Of a stretch of 64,000 nt of DNA, positions 23,761 through 35,849 are shown one piece after another. The stretch's first letter is position 1, and each line of letters starts with the position of its first letter. The translations under genes and the position numbers were made by a program. The stretch comes from Hofstenia miamia (taxonomy: Eukaryota; Xenacoelomorpha; Acoela), in NCBI GenBank assembly GCA_004352715.1, contig SCFE01000070.1, forward strand, positions 33,968 to 97,967. Direction: 5' to 3'. The notes below the pieces were generated by a model. The model ran no database searches and had not been told where the DNA came from. It worked only from the letters and a program-made list of their open reading frames with translations.

Positions 23761-24185
23761 AAGTAGAACTAATAAAAGGTCATTTTTCGTCATTTTCTTG
23801 TAAGGTTGTTCAAATAAATCTTTGCAATAAATATTTGCAATGTGGAAAAATAAATCTTTTGAGTTGTGGCATCATCAATCTTGATATCCTGTTCATGCGA
23901 GAGTCAAAATTTACATGCACATTATCCGTATTTTCAAATTTACTTACTTAACACACATCAATCGCCACGTTTGCATAGAAGTATCATCTAACCCATCCTA
24001 TTATCGGTTGTAAATATAAATAGACCTATCTGTGCATTATTTTTCTTAAAAATGATAAGAAGTGGTTTATAATAGCTATCATTGTGTAAATATTTGCATG
24101 AATGATTTAAGTGAAATTTTGTTTACTTTATATTAATTTTGATTCATAGCTTACCTACAATTATTAAAGTCTAGAAGAAATTGAA

Positions 24186-25700
24186 TATGGCACTAAAATG
24201 CTAACATGTGCAGTGTGCTTAGATCTGTAAAAAGATCCAGTTACCTTAGATTGTTTGCACTCCTTCTGCAAGAAATGTATTTATCAGGAGGAAGAAGAAG
24301 AAATCATAGATGAACACTGTAAAAATAATGGAAGCATTACCTGTCCATCATGTTTAATTCAATCGAATCTGATTTCCGCTTAAAAGGAATTTATTGGGTT
24401 TTATAAGTCACTTAAAAGCGATTGCATTAATGCCTTCAAAATATGTGAGCAGAAGAAATGTTTATAAAGAAGAATTATATTCTAATGAAAGTTGAAGAAT
24501 TTATTAAGAAATTAGAGATTGAAAAACAGTATTTCACCTTTACTTGGACATACCAAAACATTTCTTGCTAAAAAGTCATTTTGTGAAATTAATGAAATTA
24601 ATTCTGAAGTTAATGATGTCTTAGAAAATAGTTGCAACGTTGATTTTTAATTAGTGGAGATTGAAAACTTGAATTTAATTTCGGAGGCAATTGATGAAGC
24701 TACTGCGAAGCAAAATCTATATTCCTACATTCGGAAAACCAAAATAAAAATGGCGGCAGAAAAAAAACACAATTTGGAAAATTGTAGGGCAGAAGAAGCA
24801 ATTTATTACATATAATTTTGTAAGCCTCAAATTATTCAAACGTTTTCATCCAATATAAAAATATTGTTTGATATCTTATATGATAGAGATAGTGATGAAA
24901 TTTATTCTCTCGGCAGAGAAGGTATTAAAACAGTTCTTATTAGAGATTCGAAAAGTGGCAGTACTAGAAAAGTTATTGAAAACTGCTGCCTATATATTTG
25001 CTATCTAAACTATTTGAACTATTTGGCAATGCTGCCAAACAAAAACCTGCTAGTCTTGTGCAATATAAATGATGATGAGTCAGATCGTCTACTTGAAGTG
25101 TATCATGATTTTACTAAGTCGAAGAAATTCCCAATTTCATTTTGCGCTGCTAAAGACATTGCAGGAATATCCTCAAGTCCTTGTAAAAATGTTGTAATTT
25201 TTCTGTTTGTCAAATTGTTGTTTCTTTAAGTTCTGCATAAAATCACAATCATATGAAAAAGCAAAATTGCCACAAGAATGGAAGAAAAATGATTTCTACC
25301 CAATTAGTCTACATGAAAACTTGGATTATATTGCAGTAAGCAGTTTTAGAAAAATTTATATATTTTACATTATCGTTTGGCACGCCAGAGAATTTTTATT
25401 ACGGAGGAATTGAATTCTTAACACGAAATGTTCTGATATCAGGCTCTGGTGACAACTCTTTAAGCATATTTTATGTAACCATTGGGAAACTGTTGCGAAA
25501 AATTAAGAGATGAAACCAATAAAGATTATGAAATAAAGGAATTCCCTTATATGTTATCCGCAGTCAATGACTCATTGTTAATTTTCAACCAATGGGTTAA
25601 AATATTCAAGCTTAAACTTTAATGAATTCTTGGAAACAGAAGACTCATTATCAAAACCTGGACTTGAATTATAAAAGTTTGGACAAATTTCCGTTCAATT
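24186..25700 (+). pseudogene. RING-finger TRIM-like protein, second of a tandem pair, broken
   Basis: A C3HC4 RING finger starts at about 24,196: LTCAVCLDL, then CLHSFCKKC, then CPSC near 24,344, the zinc ligands of an E3 ubiquitin ligase RING. A stop interrupts it after CLDL. Downstream are the paralogous motifs KTFLAKKSFCEINEI and EIENLNLISEAIDEATAKQN (24,550-24,720). The longest open part, 24,864-25,229, reads like blades of a C-terminal beta-propeller (IKTVLIRDSKSGSTRKVIENC, YLAMLPNKNLLVLCN), a common TRIM ending. I see no B-box. Many stops; likely a decayed host gene or retrocopy. Confidence 0.6.
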
Positions 25701-26592
25701 TTATTGGAGTCGAAATTAAAAACAGTTTTCAACAGAAAAATATTATTTAATATTGTAAATTCAATTTTCCAACATGCCAAAGTTATTCCTCTTACTCCCT
25801 AGTCCCAGAGTAAATACCTATCATTTCGTAATTATTTGTATATCTAATATATGTATATAATGCTTACTCATAAGAAGGGTAACCGCGAAATTATGAATCA
25901 AACAATCATGAACAAACCCAATAAACATTTTTGGTTGCAGCAAAATTGAATTTTGGTTGGATTTGCCTTTAAAAGCACAAACCTATGAGATCTCAAAATT
26001 CATTATAAGATTGTAGCTTCAGAAAACGTCACGTTTAATTAAGTTCGGGGAGGAATTTTTACATTGGCAGCCTTATTTTGATAGCCGATCACCACTGCGT
26101 TAAGATATATAGAGTTAATCGGATAACTTAAACACATGTGTGTTCATTACACGTTCTTTCAGCTGTACAAATGCATTATGTAATAAAAATAAGGACCGAA
26201 ACCAATGCCGGTCACAACCAGTCAAAAAGTGCATTTAACCTGTAAATACGGTGAAACCAGGTAAATCAAATAAAATCAGTACAATGTAATGTGAGGATAA
26301 TTCAGCTACTTGACCGGTCAACACTGGTCACTGGTCAGGGGGTAATCGGAACCGGACTAGTAATGGTCACCAATTGAGGGTATCACTTCCATATCTGTGT
26401 AAGCAGTACTTTACAACACTCATTATTTTGGAGGAAGTACGATCTGACAATCACTCAATGCTAAAATTTTCATAGTCTTAAATGTTTATAAGATCAAATA
26501 AATACACATTTAAAGCAAGCTTCCTTTTTAATATTCGAATTGATAATCGAGCTTTTCAATGGAAACCGAATTCAAGGGTCCGCATCACCCAT
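25701..26592. other. No gene seen; AT-rich spacer
   Basis: Contains near 26,190-26,370 a patch relatively rich in ACCGG and GGTCA words (ACCGGTCAACACTGGTCACTG-like), perhaps an old repeat. Ends in an AT microsatellite at 26,590-26,614. Confidence 0.4.
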
Positions 26593-26614
26593 ATATATAT
26601 ATATATATATATAT

Positions 26615-27262
26615 NNNNNNNNNNNNNNNNNNNNNNNNNNNNNNNNNNNNNNNNNNNNNNNNNNNNNNNNNNNNNNNNNNNNNNNNNNNNNNNNNNNNNN
26701 NNNNNNNNNNNNNNNNNNNNNNNNNNNNNNNNNNNNNNNNNNNNNNNNNNNNNNNNNNNNNNNNNNNNNNNNNNNNNNNNNNNNNNNNNNNNNNNNNNNN
26801 NNNNNNNNNNNNNNNNNNNNNNNNNNNNNNNNNNNNNNNNNNNNNNNNNNNNNNNNNNNNNNNNNNNNNNNNNNNNNNNNNNNNNNNNNNNNNNNNNNNN
26901 NNNNNNNNNNNNNNNNNNNNNNNNNNNNNNNNNNNNNNNNNNNNNNNNNNNNNNNNNNNNNNNNNNNNNNNNNNNNNNNNNNNNNNNNNNNNNNNNNNNN
27001 NNNNNNNNNNNNNNNNNNNNNNNNNNNNNNNNNNNNNNNNNNNNNNNNNNNNNNNNNNNNNNNNNNNNNNNNNNNNNNNNNNNNNNNNNNNNNNNNNNNN
27101 NNNNNNNNNNNNNNNNNNNNNNNNNNNNNNNNNNNNNNNNNNNNNNNNNNNNNNNNNNNNNNNNNNNNNNNNNNNNNNNNNNNNNNNNNNNNNNNNNNNN
27201 NNNNNNNNNNNNNNNNNNNNNNNNNNNNNNNNNNNNNNNNNNNNNNNNNNNNNNNNNNNNNN
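26615..27262. other. Assembly gap (648 N) flanked by AT and CT microsatellites
   Basis: (AT)n runs into it on the left and a CT-rich then AT-rich tract follows on the right. Confidence 0.95.
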
Positions 27263-29160
27263 TCTTTCTCTTTCTCTCTCTCTATATATATACATATATA
27301 TATTGACTTATTTGCATATACATTTCTACATGTAAAGTAGTTTATTCATTATTTTGAAGATTTACAGCTATTGAATCGAAAAAATATTATTGGGGAAACT
27401 GAATAGGCTGCGCTTTTGACAGGCTAGACAAAACTGATAAGTTTACTATTTGTATATCTGCTCTTCAGTATCATATTTTTCTAATTTCATTTCAACCTAA
27501 GAAAACGGAAGGAGCATAATGAATTTTTATATTATAAATTGCTAATAGTAAATTATTTTTCCCTACACCTATGCAGCTATTATTAAGGCACTTATGTCTT
27601 CAGACATTGAAGGGAGTTTCTAACACAGGCTGTTACCATGCCAATGTACCTAGGTTTAATAGGAAACGCTTCCTTACTGTTAGGTAGGCTTACTTTAGGA
27701 TTTTTTTCGTAATTTAGCCCTTAATAACTTTAACCATAAAACTTAAGCCCAATCACTGGCCGGCCTGAATCCAGCCCAAACCAATGAATTTTAATTCAGC
27801 ACATTTCTATGACACTGTTAGGAGCATAATGAATTTTTATATTATAAATTGCTAATAGTAAATTATTTTTCCCTACACCTATGCAGCTATTATTAAGGCA
27901 CTTATGTCTTCAGACATTGAAGGGAGTTTCTAACACAGGCTGTTACCATGCCAATGTACCTAGGTTTAATAGGAAACGCTTCCTTACTGTTAGGTAGGCT
28001 TACTTTAGGATTTTTTTCGTAATTTAGCCCTTAATAACTTTAACCATAAAACTTAAGCCCAATNNNNNNNNNNNNNNNNNNNNNNNNNNNNNNNNNNNNN
28101 NNNNNNNNNNNNNNNNNNNNNNNNNNNNNNNNNNNNNNNNNNNNNNNNNNNNNNNNNNNNNNNNNNNNNNNNNNNNNNNNNNNNNNNNNNNNNNNNNNNN
28201 NNNNNNNNNNNNNNNNNNNNNNNNNNNNNNNNNNNNNNNNNNNNNNNNNNNNNNNNNNNNNNNNNNNNNNNNNNNNNNNNNNNNNNNNNNNNNNNNNNNN
28301 NNNNNNNNNNNNNNNNNNNNNNNNNNNNNNNNNNNNNNNNNNNNNNNNNNNNNNNNNNNNNNNNNNNNNNNNNNNNNNNNNNNNNNNNNNNNNNNNNNNN
28401 NNNNNNNNNNNNNNNNNNNNNNNNNNNNNNNNNNNNNNNNNNNNNNNNNNNNNNNNNNNNNNNNNNNNNNNNNNNNNNNNNNNNNNNNNNNNNNNNNNNN
28501 NNNNNNNNNNNNNNNNNNNNNNNNNNNNNNNNNNNNNNNNNNNNNNNNNNNNNNNNNNNNNNNNNNNNNNNNNNNNNNNNNNNTATATATATATATATAT
28601 GGGCACTAGATTATTTTTTAAATAATTTCGGCACTCAGGAACACGTTTGGTATTGGGTACAAGGCGCACCTAGCTTTTTTTCGGAGGAAGGGAACAATTC
28701 TCTTTTCATCTCTCTTTCTCTTTCTCTCTCTCTATATATATACATATATATATTGACTTATTTGCATATACATTTCTACATGTAAAGTAGTTTATTCATT
28801 ATTTTGAAGATTTACAGCTATTGAATCGAAAAAATATTATTGGGGAAACTGAATAGGCTGCGCATTTGACAGGCTAGACAAAACTGATAAGTTTACTATT
28901 TGTATATCTGCTCTTCAGTATCATATTTTTCTAATTTCATTTCAACCTAAGAAAACGGAAGGAGCATAATGAATTTTTATATTATAAATTGCTAATAGTA
29001 AATTATTTTTCCCTACACCTATGCAGCTATTATTAAGGCACTTATGTCTTCAGACATTGAAGGGAGTATCTAACTTAGGCCCAATCACTGGGCGGCCTGA
29101 ATCCAGCCCAAACCAATGAATTTTAATTCAGCACATTTCTATGACACTTGTTAGGAGATT
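27263..29160. repeat. Direct duplication with tandem 311-bp unit, around an N gap
   Basis: The segment 27,263-27,820 recurs at 28,710-29,157. Inside it a unit of about 311 bp (GGAGCATAATGAATTTTTAT...) starts at 27,511, is repeated in tandem from 27,822 until the gap at 28,064, and recurs from 28,962 with an internal deletion of about 160 bp. The unit contains GGCCGGCCTGAATCCAGCCC, similar to the hAT-type element at 58,256-58,660. Either a tandem array or alternative haplotypes placed in series. Confidence 0.75.
28064..28583. other. Assembly gap (520 N)
   Basis: Lies within the duplicated 27.3-29.2 kb region; an (AT)n run follows. Confidence 0.95.
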
Positions 29161-30335
29161 TTCACGATTTTGTGGCTCGCTAAGACACAGTTAGATATGT
29201 TAGAAACTTCTAATAGAATCTGCACACTGAAATTGAAAATTGTAAATGAAGTCTTTCAAGAGTATATGGTACTAATATACAATTTCAAAACGTTGTGTAA
29301 TTTCACTATAACTGTTGTGTAATAGTATATTTTTTCAATTTTAGCCGTTCTTTTCCAATGACTCAGTGCAACCTTAGCCCAGCGCAGGTTAACAGAAGAA
29401 AAGTCAGTACTGAGGATTATCCCTAGTAAGTCTGTGTTGCTACAAAATACCTTTAGCTATATTTTGTAAATTGCCATAGGGTATTTTTGTACCCACACCT
29501 GCCCGTAAGAGCTTCATGGGCATCCATATCAGAGAAGGCCCACCCGAATATCCGTAAGCTCAATTTCAACAACTAATGAATAAATAACAAAATACAAAAT
29601 TAGGCAAAGCCAGTGTTTTTGTCGGTGGTCATCTAACAGGATTGTTCGCTTAGCTGTGATGATTTTGGTAGCAGCTAAAATAATATACTAGAATAGATAT
29701 TTAAGTAACCTATTTTATACTCAGGCGCGGTTTCAGGGGGTACTGTAGTCTCCTTCACAAACGATTTAAGCATAAAATGTGATTATTTCAAAAAAAATAA
29801 TTTTTTAGTGTTTTTCATACGATATAAACCATTTTTTGAAATATTTTAACCTCTGCCATCAATAAATAATGCCTTTAAAAGACTAGCTTTCATATGTATA
29901 AATATAAACCTTAAGGTTTTGTGAACCTCATAAACCATTGCCATTTCTGGCAATTATGATTAGATTTTGAATAAATTGCAAACATATAATCGATTTATAA
30001 TATAAAATAAAAAATTAACCTTCTCCCCTACCATTCCAGATTCCTCTTTGAGTTGCAGTGATTGGCATTAGGTTTCAACCCTGATAACATCTTGCCACTT
30101 TCAATCTAAACAAGCTTGTTAGTTGATTTTCAAACAAGACAAAAACATTGATACTCTCTTGGAATTTTATTTGGGGTGCAACAGACCCCAATTAACACAA
30201 ACCGACTAACTGGCGATACTGCAAAAACTTCTTTCAGATTTCGTAATTTTAATAAATTTTCTAAAACTATCAAAATAATAATTCTCCTATGAGTTCGTCT
30301 AAATTAATTTATTAGCTAATTGGCAAGAGTCCTTG
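29161..30335. other. No gene seen
   Basis: AT-rich; no domain or repeat recognised in any frame. Confidence 0.45.
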
Positions 30336-30513
30336 CCGTGGGGTCCAATGGACTCCAATTATTATTAGAGGGTTAATTCAATTAAGCCAAAAATTATTTG
30401 ATGAAACTTTATTGAAATTTCAATATTCACGTTATTATAATATAAAACTTATGCAAAATTTCAGAAATAAGTTATTAATACTTGAAAACCACAATAATTT
30501 TAAAATTTGGTAA
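30336..30513 (+). repeat. Repeat with conserved peptide, copy 1
   Basis: Matches the reverse complement of 37,207-37,385. The plus strand encodes LIQLSQKLFDETLLKFQYSR and a following MQNFRNKLLILENHNNF, almost unchanged from the minus-strand peptide at 37,204-37,440. Conservation at protein level suggests a former coding segment, but I do not recognise it. Confidence 0.55.
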
Positions 30514-31078
30514 ATGGTAATTGAAAGCCTTTAGAAAATAATTATTAAATATCATGACATATTGTCATGGAACGAATTTATCACTGAAAATGGCAATAAA
30601 GTTAAATATTTCGCAATAAAATTGCAATAATTAGACAAATATAAAAAGAAGTTTTTTATTTTTTTAGATATTTGGTTAAAAGGTCAAATCTTTCTTTACA
30701 TTAGAAAAATAAAAATAGGTTTTGCGTAAAATTAATATTTCTGAACTTGTATAGTATTAATATTGCACACTTTTACATTTATTGATGAAAATGTTGGTGC
30801 TATTAGAGTTTATTGAAGTGATGATCAAAAATTGAGTTTCCATATTTGCATAAATACATGTAGCTTGTATTCTGAACTGCAACTTAAATTTACAATTGCT
30901 TATTTAATAACTACTTCATCCATCTTCAATAGGGGGAAAACTGACTTTTGTTGTCGTCTTAATATTAGTAAATCTAACATTCTTTTTATTTAATACACTT
31001 TAATACAATAAGTACAATAACCAAAACCTACTATATTTATGAGGCATATATAACAAAATTATTACTACCATGATATAC

Positions 31079-32088
31079 CTAGTTTTCAGTATCTAGTGCT
31101 AAAGTTTCCATCTCGCTTATAATGTCATTAATTGGTTCACTTGGAAAATCATTGGCCATTTTTTCTATGCTTTCAAACAATTTTCGAAAATGACTTTTTA
31201 CATTTTGAATACGTTGTGGACGTTCTAGTTCTAAAATGTTGTACTTTTCTGCGATTTCTTTAAAATGCTTTCAAAAACTTGTTCCAGCAATTGGTCATTG
31301 TTAAAATCCTGGGTGACACCTCTAGTAATTAATTGAATAACGTTTGCTCTGATCTGGTCGAACTGGGAAATTATTGAAGCCTCGAGTTTGAGATCTTCAT
31401 CATCAACGTTCACTCCTCTATTAGTACGAATTTCTATTCTAATTTGTACTAATTTATGCCAAAGTTTTTTTTCTTCCTTTTCACTGAGTTCCCAAGAAAA
31501 GTTGTGAGGGTTTTGCCGGTTTATAAGACTTAAGTCTATGTAACTTGACCCCATAGGTCCGTCAAATGTGGGTCCATCTTTTGGGTTATTAAGCATATAT
31601 AGGCCATTCGAAATTATGTAATCTGATATACGTCTCCCCCAGGGTGTTACCATCCTTGTTTCACCAAATGCATAATGACGTGCATTGAAATCGCCACATA
31701 TTAGATAATCGTATTTATCATTCTCTAAGCAGTGTCTATAGCAGTCAAGGGTCTTCAAACACTCAGCTTTGTCATCATTTGCCTCAAAATATACACTAAG
31801 AAAACCCATTTTGAAATTTTCTCGATTTATTTTGATTCCAGTAATGTAAAAATTGGTAATTTTAATCAATGTAACATCTTTACGCCATTTCTTAGGAACA
31901 GCAATGGTAGTGTATTCATTTGAATAGTAGGTATAGTTTGGTATATCCCAATCGGACTTATCAGGAGGATCTTGAATTAGCAAAATACTATCATCTTTTT
32001 CAAGCAATTTCTGTATGCGCTCTTTATAAAATTGCCATCTATTAGTTGAAGAATCGACATTTACTTGAATTACATTTACAGTCTCCAT
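31079..32088 (-). pseudogene. Endonuclease/exonuclease/phosphatase-like protein, frameshifted copy
   Basis: Homologue of the intact ORF at 37,635-38,621. From the ATG at 32,088 it is open for 285 codons, then a one-base deletion in an A run near 31,273 shifts the frame; the matching C-terminal codons continue to a TAG at 31,079 that aligns with the stop of the other copy. Motifs of the EEP fold are present: NVIQVNV (Asn), LLIQDPP (acidic residue of the QEP motif as Asp), LICGDFNARHYAFG and SSYIDLS. The usual C-terminal SDH with its catalytic His is absent. It has 12 extra codons (EANDDKAECLKT region) relative to the other copy. No RT follows. Confidence 0.8.
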
Positions 32089-32275
32089 ATCTAAATTTTC
32101 TTAAAATGCGTAGAATAACATCTGCTCTGAAAATTCTAATTTGCCACAAGTTTTGCGTTCCCCAGGCAACAACTCCGAGTCATTTCACAATCGTCAACAA
32201 GTGTGCACTACAAATTGAAATTCAAAAATGTAATTTGAGTTTTAGAAAACGATTAGATACACATTTGAAATTTCA

Positions 32276-33540
32276 ATACATTGTCTACAAATATATAGCA
32301 ATCACTGCATTTGAATTGATTTTCGTGCATTGTTGTGTATTAGTCAACTCAGATTTTTTAAAATTTCGACCAATTTCTTCAACACCAATGTGTTATATTA
32401 CTAAAATTGTAACAAGGAAAGCTCTTACAAATTTACAGGGACATGCAAAGCGCATTAAGAAGTTATTTTCCTGTATGATAGTCATTTAGTGGTGGAAAAA
32501 AGCAATTGCAATTATTGAATGCTGAATAAATTGTTTCTTTGTCATGTAAATTATCATTTTTACGGGGATTTTAGTACTGAAATAGTCCAATTGCTTACGT
32601 CTTTAATTTAAACTTCTCTAAAAAACTAGGTTATAATAAGAAATTTATTAAGCTTAATTGCAAATATTTTACATGTAGTGAATTAACTGTTTAATTTTTA
32701 CTGAAGCAAAAATCATTTATTCAGCAAAAACTTGTAAAAATTCAAATAAAAAACAAAATCAACATTGAAATGCACGCTTTTATACAGTCTAAATTGTATA
32801 TTTTGAAAACGCCTGCAAAACGAAAATAGATATGACCATGTACCTATTAAAGAAAAGGATAAAATTATACTGCCTAAGGAATGAAATGATTACAGCAAAC
32901 TTTTTCCAATATCTAGAGCATAAAAATGATTTGCATGTATTAAGATAGGCTATATAAGAGTGAAATCGTAAGATGGCGCATTAAATAATTTCTTAATACA
33001 CTACTGTCAAATACTCAATTTGGATTTCATAAGCAACTACTGATTATCTTTTAAAAGCTACTGAAAAATGGTATTTTCTACTCTTTTCCAAATCAACTCA
33101 AACATATTGGTATCAAGGCAAACTCTGCCTCCATCACATATTCTAAATTACTTAACCAGAAAAGATTCAATAAAAGTGCAAGAAGATGCCTTGAAAAGAG
33201 CAGAAGATTTCTTGAAAGATGTAGGAAAGTCAAAGAAGAGGAAGAAAAAAAGAAAGCTGAAGGATTGACCTATCAACCTGGTGGATTTTAGGTCTCTATT
33301 AACTAGCTGAACTGTACATATTTTTTTAATTCTCAATTTTTTATGGAAATTTATTTGATTTTTGCAAATTTCCGCAACTTTAGTTTTTTCAACTTAAAAA
33401 TGTATCAAGTTCTACAGTACTTGTTGGATTGTCTTTAAAATTGGTATACCAAATTAGGATCATATAATGGACAAAAGTTGGTAGCCCCATGTTATTTGGG
33501 ATAGGTAAACACATTTTTTGCATCAGACCTGTATACAGTA
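32276..33540. other. Mostly non-coding; short LINE RT fragment at 33,000-33,075
   Basis: At 33,000-33,075 + strand reads LLSNTQFGFHK and then ATEKW after a frame break, matching LSNTQFGFRK and ATEKW of the LINE RT at about 14,085-14,165. Downstream, 33,120-33,291 has an Arg/Lys/Glu-rich open stretch in two frames ending LTYQPGGF or KRKKKRKLKD; I do not recognise either. Confidence 0.5.
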
Positions 33541-33543
33541 TTT

Positions 33544-33544
33544 G

Positions 33545-33580
<36 letters not shown>
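33544..33580. repeat. (AT)n microsatellite
   Basis: Uninterrupted TA/AT dinucleotide run. Confidence 0.95.
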
Positions 33581-33581
<1 letters not shown>

Positions 33582-34685
33582 GTGTTTATAAAATTTAAAC
33601 AAGGCTTATTATCCTTTCCAGCTTACCAACTTTTATTCTAATACATAAAACACTTATACATGCAAAATATAAAGTCTGTAGATGCAATAATGTTCTTGTT
33701 GATAGATTTTTTTAAAATATTTATTTTTTTGAACTTTTTTGTACTTTTATTGAATTTTCATTAAATTATTTCCATATAATAAAATAAAAATACTGAATTT
33801 ATACCCAAGTCCAACTTTTTAGTGTTTATGGACATATTTAGGTTGTTGGTAAATCAAAATTCAACAAAAAATATTTTCCATGGATATATACCCTTAAAAT
33901 CTGACTACCTCAAGATTCACAATTTTGCCACAAGTGGCGTTGTTTATTTACAGTATTCTCCACCAAACGGAAATGTCTTTAGAAGCAGCAAGGGTGTACA
34001 AAGTGCTTGTGCTATTAAATATATATGTGGGTTTTAGGCATTTTAATTCTGACTGCATCAGAATTCTCAATTTTGCCGCGTATGGCGTACAAATGGTCAA
34101 TTGGTGAATATAAATTAGAAGTTCTTGTTCTTGCCTGTCAATTAAAAACTTGTATGCTCTTAAAGAAAATTGTATCTACACTAAAATTTTTTGATTTTCT
34201 AATAAGCTAATAAATGTTCACTATAAACTATAATTTTAATATACACCAATATAATACTCTATTATAATCTGAGGAAATAAACATCAAATTTGTATCATTC
34301 TTTATATTAGTATTTATGGTAGTTGTTACTGACTACCTTACTACCATGTATTCTACGGGCCTGTTGCACAGCATGGGCGATTGCTGCTGGATATCACCTT
34401 GTTTTTGATTACATGGCTTCACTTCAGGTTTCAACCCTGTTATCTCTCGCTGTAGATCTAAATGGAAAATGATTAATTAGTGATGTACAATTGAGTTATG
34501 GCAGTTAATAAGTAATTAATATAGAGCTGAGATGTAATTGAATCTCACTCACTAGAGAGATCACTTTTTGACTAAGAAAAGTAATAGTAAGAGCTAACTA
34601 TACTCAATCTTTATTAAGTGGTGATTCTACACTTGTATCACAGAAATATAGTAGGTTCCAATAAAAAATGAGTAATTTGGATTTT
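33581..34685. other. No gene seen
   Basis: AT-rich. Overlapping short frames at 33,822-34,210 show no domain. Confidence 0.45.
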
Positions 34686-34687
34686 TA

Positions 34688-34962
34688 CTACAAATATGTC
34701 AAAACTATAAAAAAATAGCATAAATAAAAAAGAAGAAAATGTATGCATTTAAAAATTTGTTTGCACATTATAATAGAATTGTGATCCACACTTAACGTTT
34801 TCTTCTTTGTGTCACTTGGCAAATGTAGACTGCAAACTCCAATATTGTCAGTTGGCTTGAAAATGTTAGGTAGTGCTCGAATCCATGCTTCGCACATTTC
34901 TATATCGTGGGGAAATGATGTACAGCAGACTTTTCTTGATAGCTAGTATATTGAAGACTGGA
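34688..34962 (-). pseudogene. THAP-like zinc-finger fragment
   Basis: Minus strand reads RKVCCTSFPHDIEMCEAWIR then ALPNIFKPTDNIGVCSLHLPSD. This resembles the C-terminal half of a THAP-type C2CH DNA-binding domain: a CC pair, a phenylalanine-proline (FPxD) step, an invariant W followed by a helix, and a VCSLH ending. The N-terminal CxxC spacing is not ideal and the downstream sequence is not open for long. It lies 3' of the pogo-type transposase on the same strand, but the two need not belong together. Confidence 0.5.
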
Positions 34963-35179
34963 TTATCCATTTCTCATTTTGTAATAGCCTGTGCAGCAAC
35001 CATGCACACAATAAATACAAGGCATCGCGGTTAATTGACTGAATCAAAATATGAATATACTGACAATGCAATTACACGATTTAATAAGACAAAAGGCATG
35101 GGATATAACTCAGTGATGTAATCTACTGATAAGAATGAATGAATAAAAACAAATTAAATAAGCATTTGAGCTATTTTCT

Positions 35180-35842
35180 CTAATGGAGCTATTTTGTTTG
35201 TGGTACATTTTCAGCCCCAGCTTTTTCAAATACCCTGTACAATGGTATGGCCTATATTAAAGGTCGACCCAGGATCATCAGTCAAATTTGTCTCATCATA
35301 ATTGAAAATGTTAGGGCAGGGACAGGAATGTTTCTAGTATCGTCAACATTCAAAGACATTTATATTGTTCAAAATATTCACATATTTCGGGACGACTTTT
35401 CCCTGCATCTGAGCCACTTTGATGTTTTCGCAACTTCGCCAAGTCAGGCCGTCACTTCTTTTAACAAAAGAAGTAACCCAATCTACTGAAGGTGTATTGT
35501 TTACAAAGCACTCCACATTACGGTTAAGGTTATTCAAGTATGAATGTACAAGCTCTTGTACATCTTTGGTTGAAAAGGGAAACCCCAATCTGCCACAGTT
35601 GTCAGGTACCGAATGAGAGTATCTTCCTCAGCTGCAGACAGGGCTGATTTGTGGCCAGGTTTTTCATTGTGTTATCTTTTTATTCTATTATTCAACGTTC
35701 CAATAGGGATGTTGAATATGTTGCTTGCTTCAAGATATGACATCTCTCCAAAAGTGATTGATGTCACAGCATCGGCAAGTTGTTGTTCTGTGTAATTCTC
35801 ATATGCACGACCATCTTGCTTGCGTTTGTAAGTTCAAACCAT
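35180..35842 (-). pseudogene. Pogo/Jerky-type DNA transposase (psq + CENP-B HTH), broken
   Basis: From the ATG at 35,842 the frame begins M-V-stop-TYKRK, where related proteins have MVRTYKRK; TGA is one C-to-T change from CGA. A psq helix-turn-helix follows (YTEQQLADAVTSITFGEM, EASNIFNIPIGTLNNRIKR), then a second stop. Next is a CENP-B-type HTH at 35,343-35,620 (WGFPFSTKDVQELV, PSVDWVTSFVKRSDGLTWR). After a frameshift a NYDETNLTDDPG block near 35,290 marks the first catalytic aspartate of the DDE domain. The rest of the DDE domain is gone: the sequence passes into a tail (35,205-35,270) that also occurs at 39,205-39,270. Truncated transposon copy. Confidence 0.8.
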
Positions 35843-35849
35843 TTTGAAG

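Noticed and set aside
32046-32489. 147-codon plus-strand frame
   Set aside because: It is mostly antisense to the 5' flank and start of the endonuclease-like gene and has no recognisable domain.
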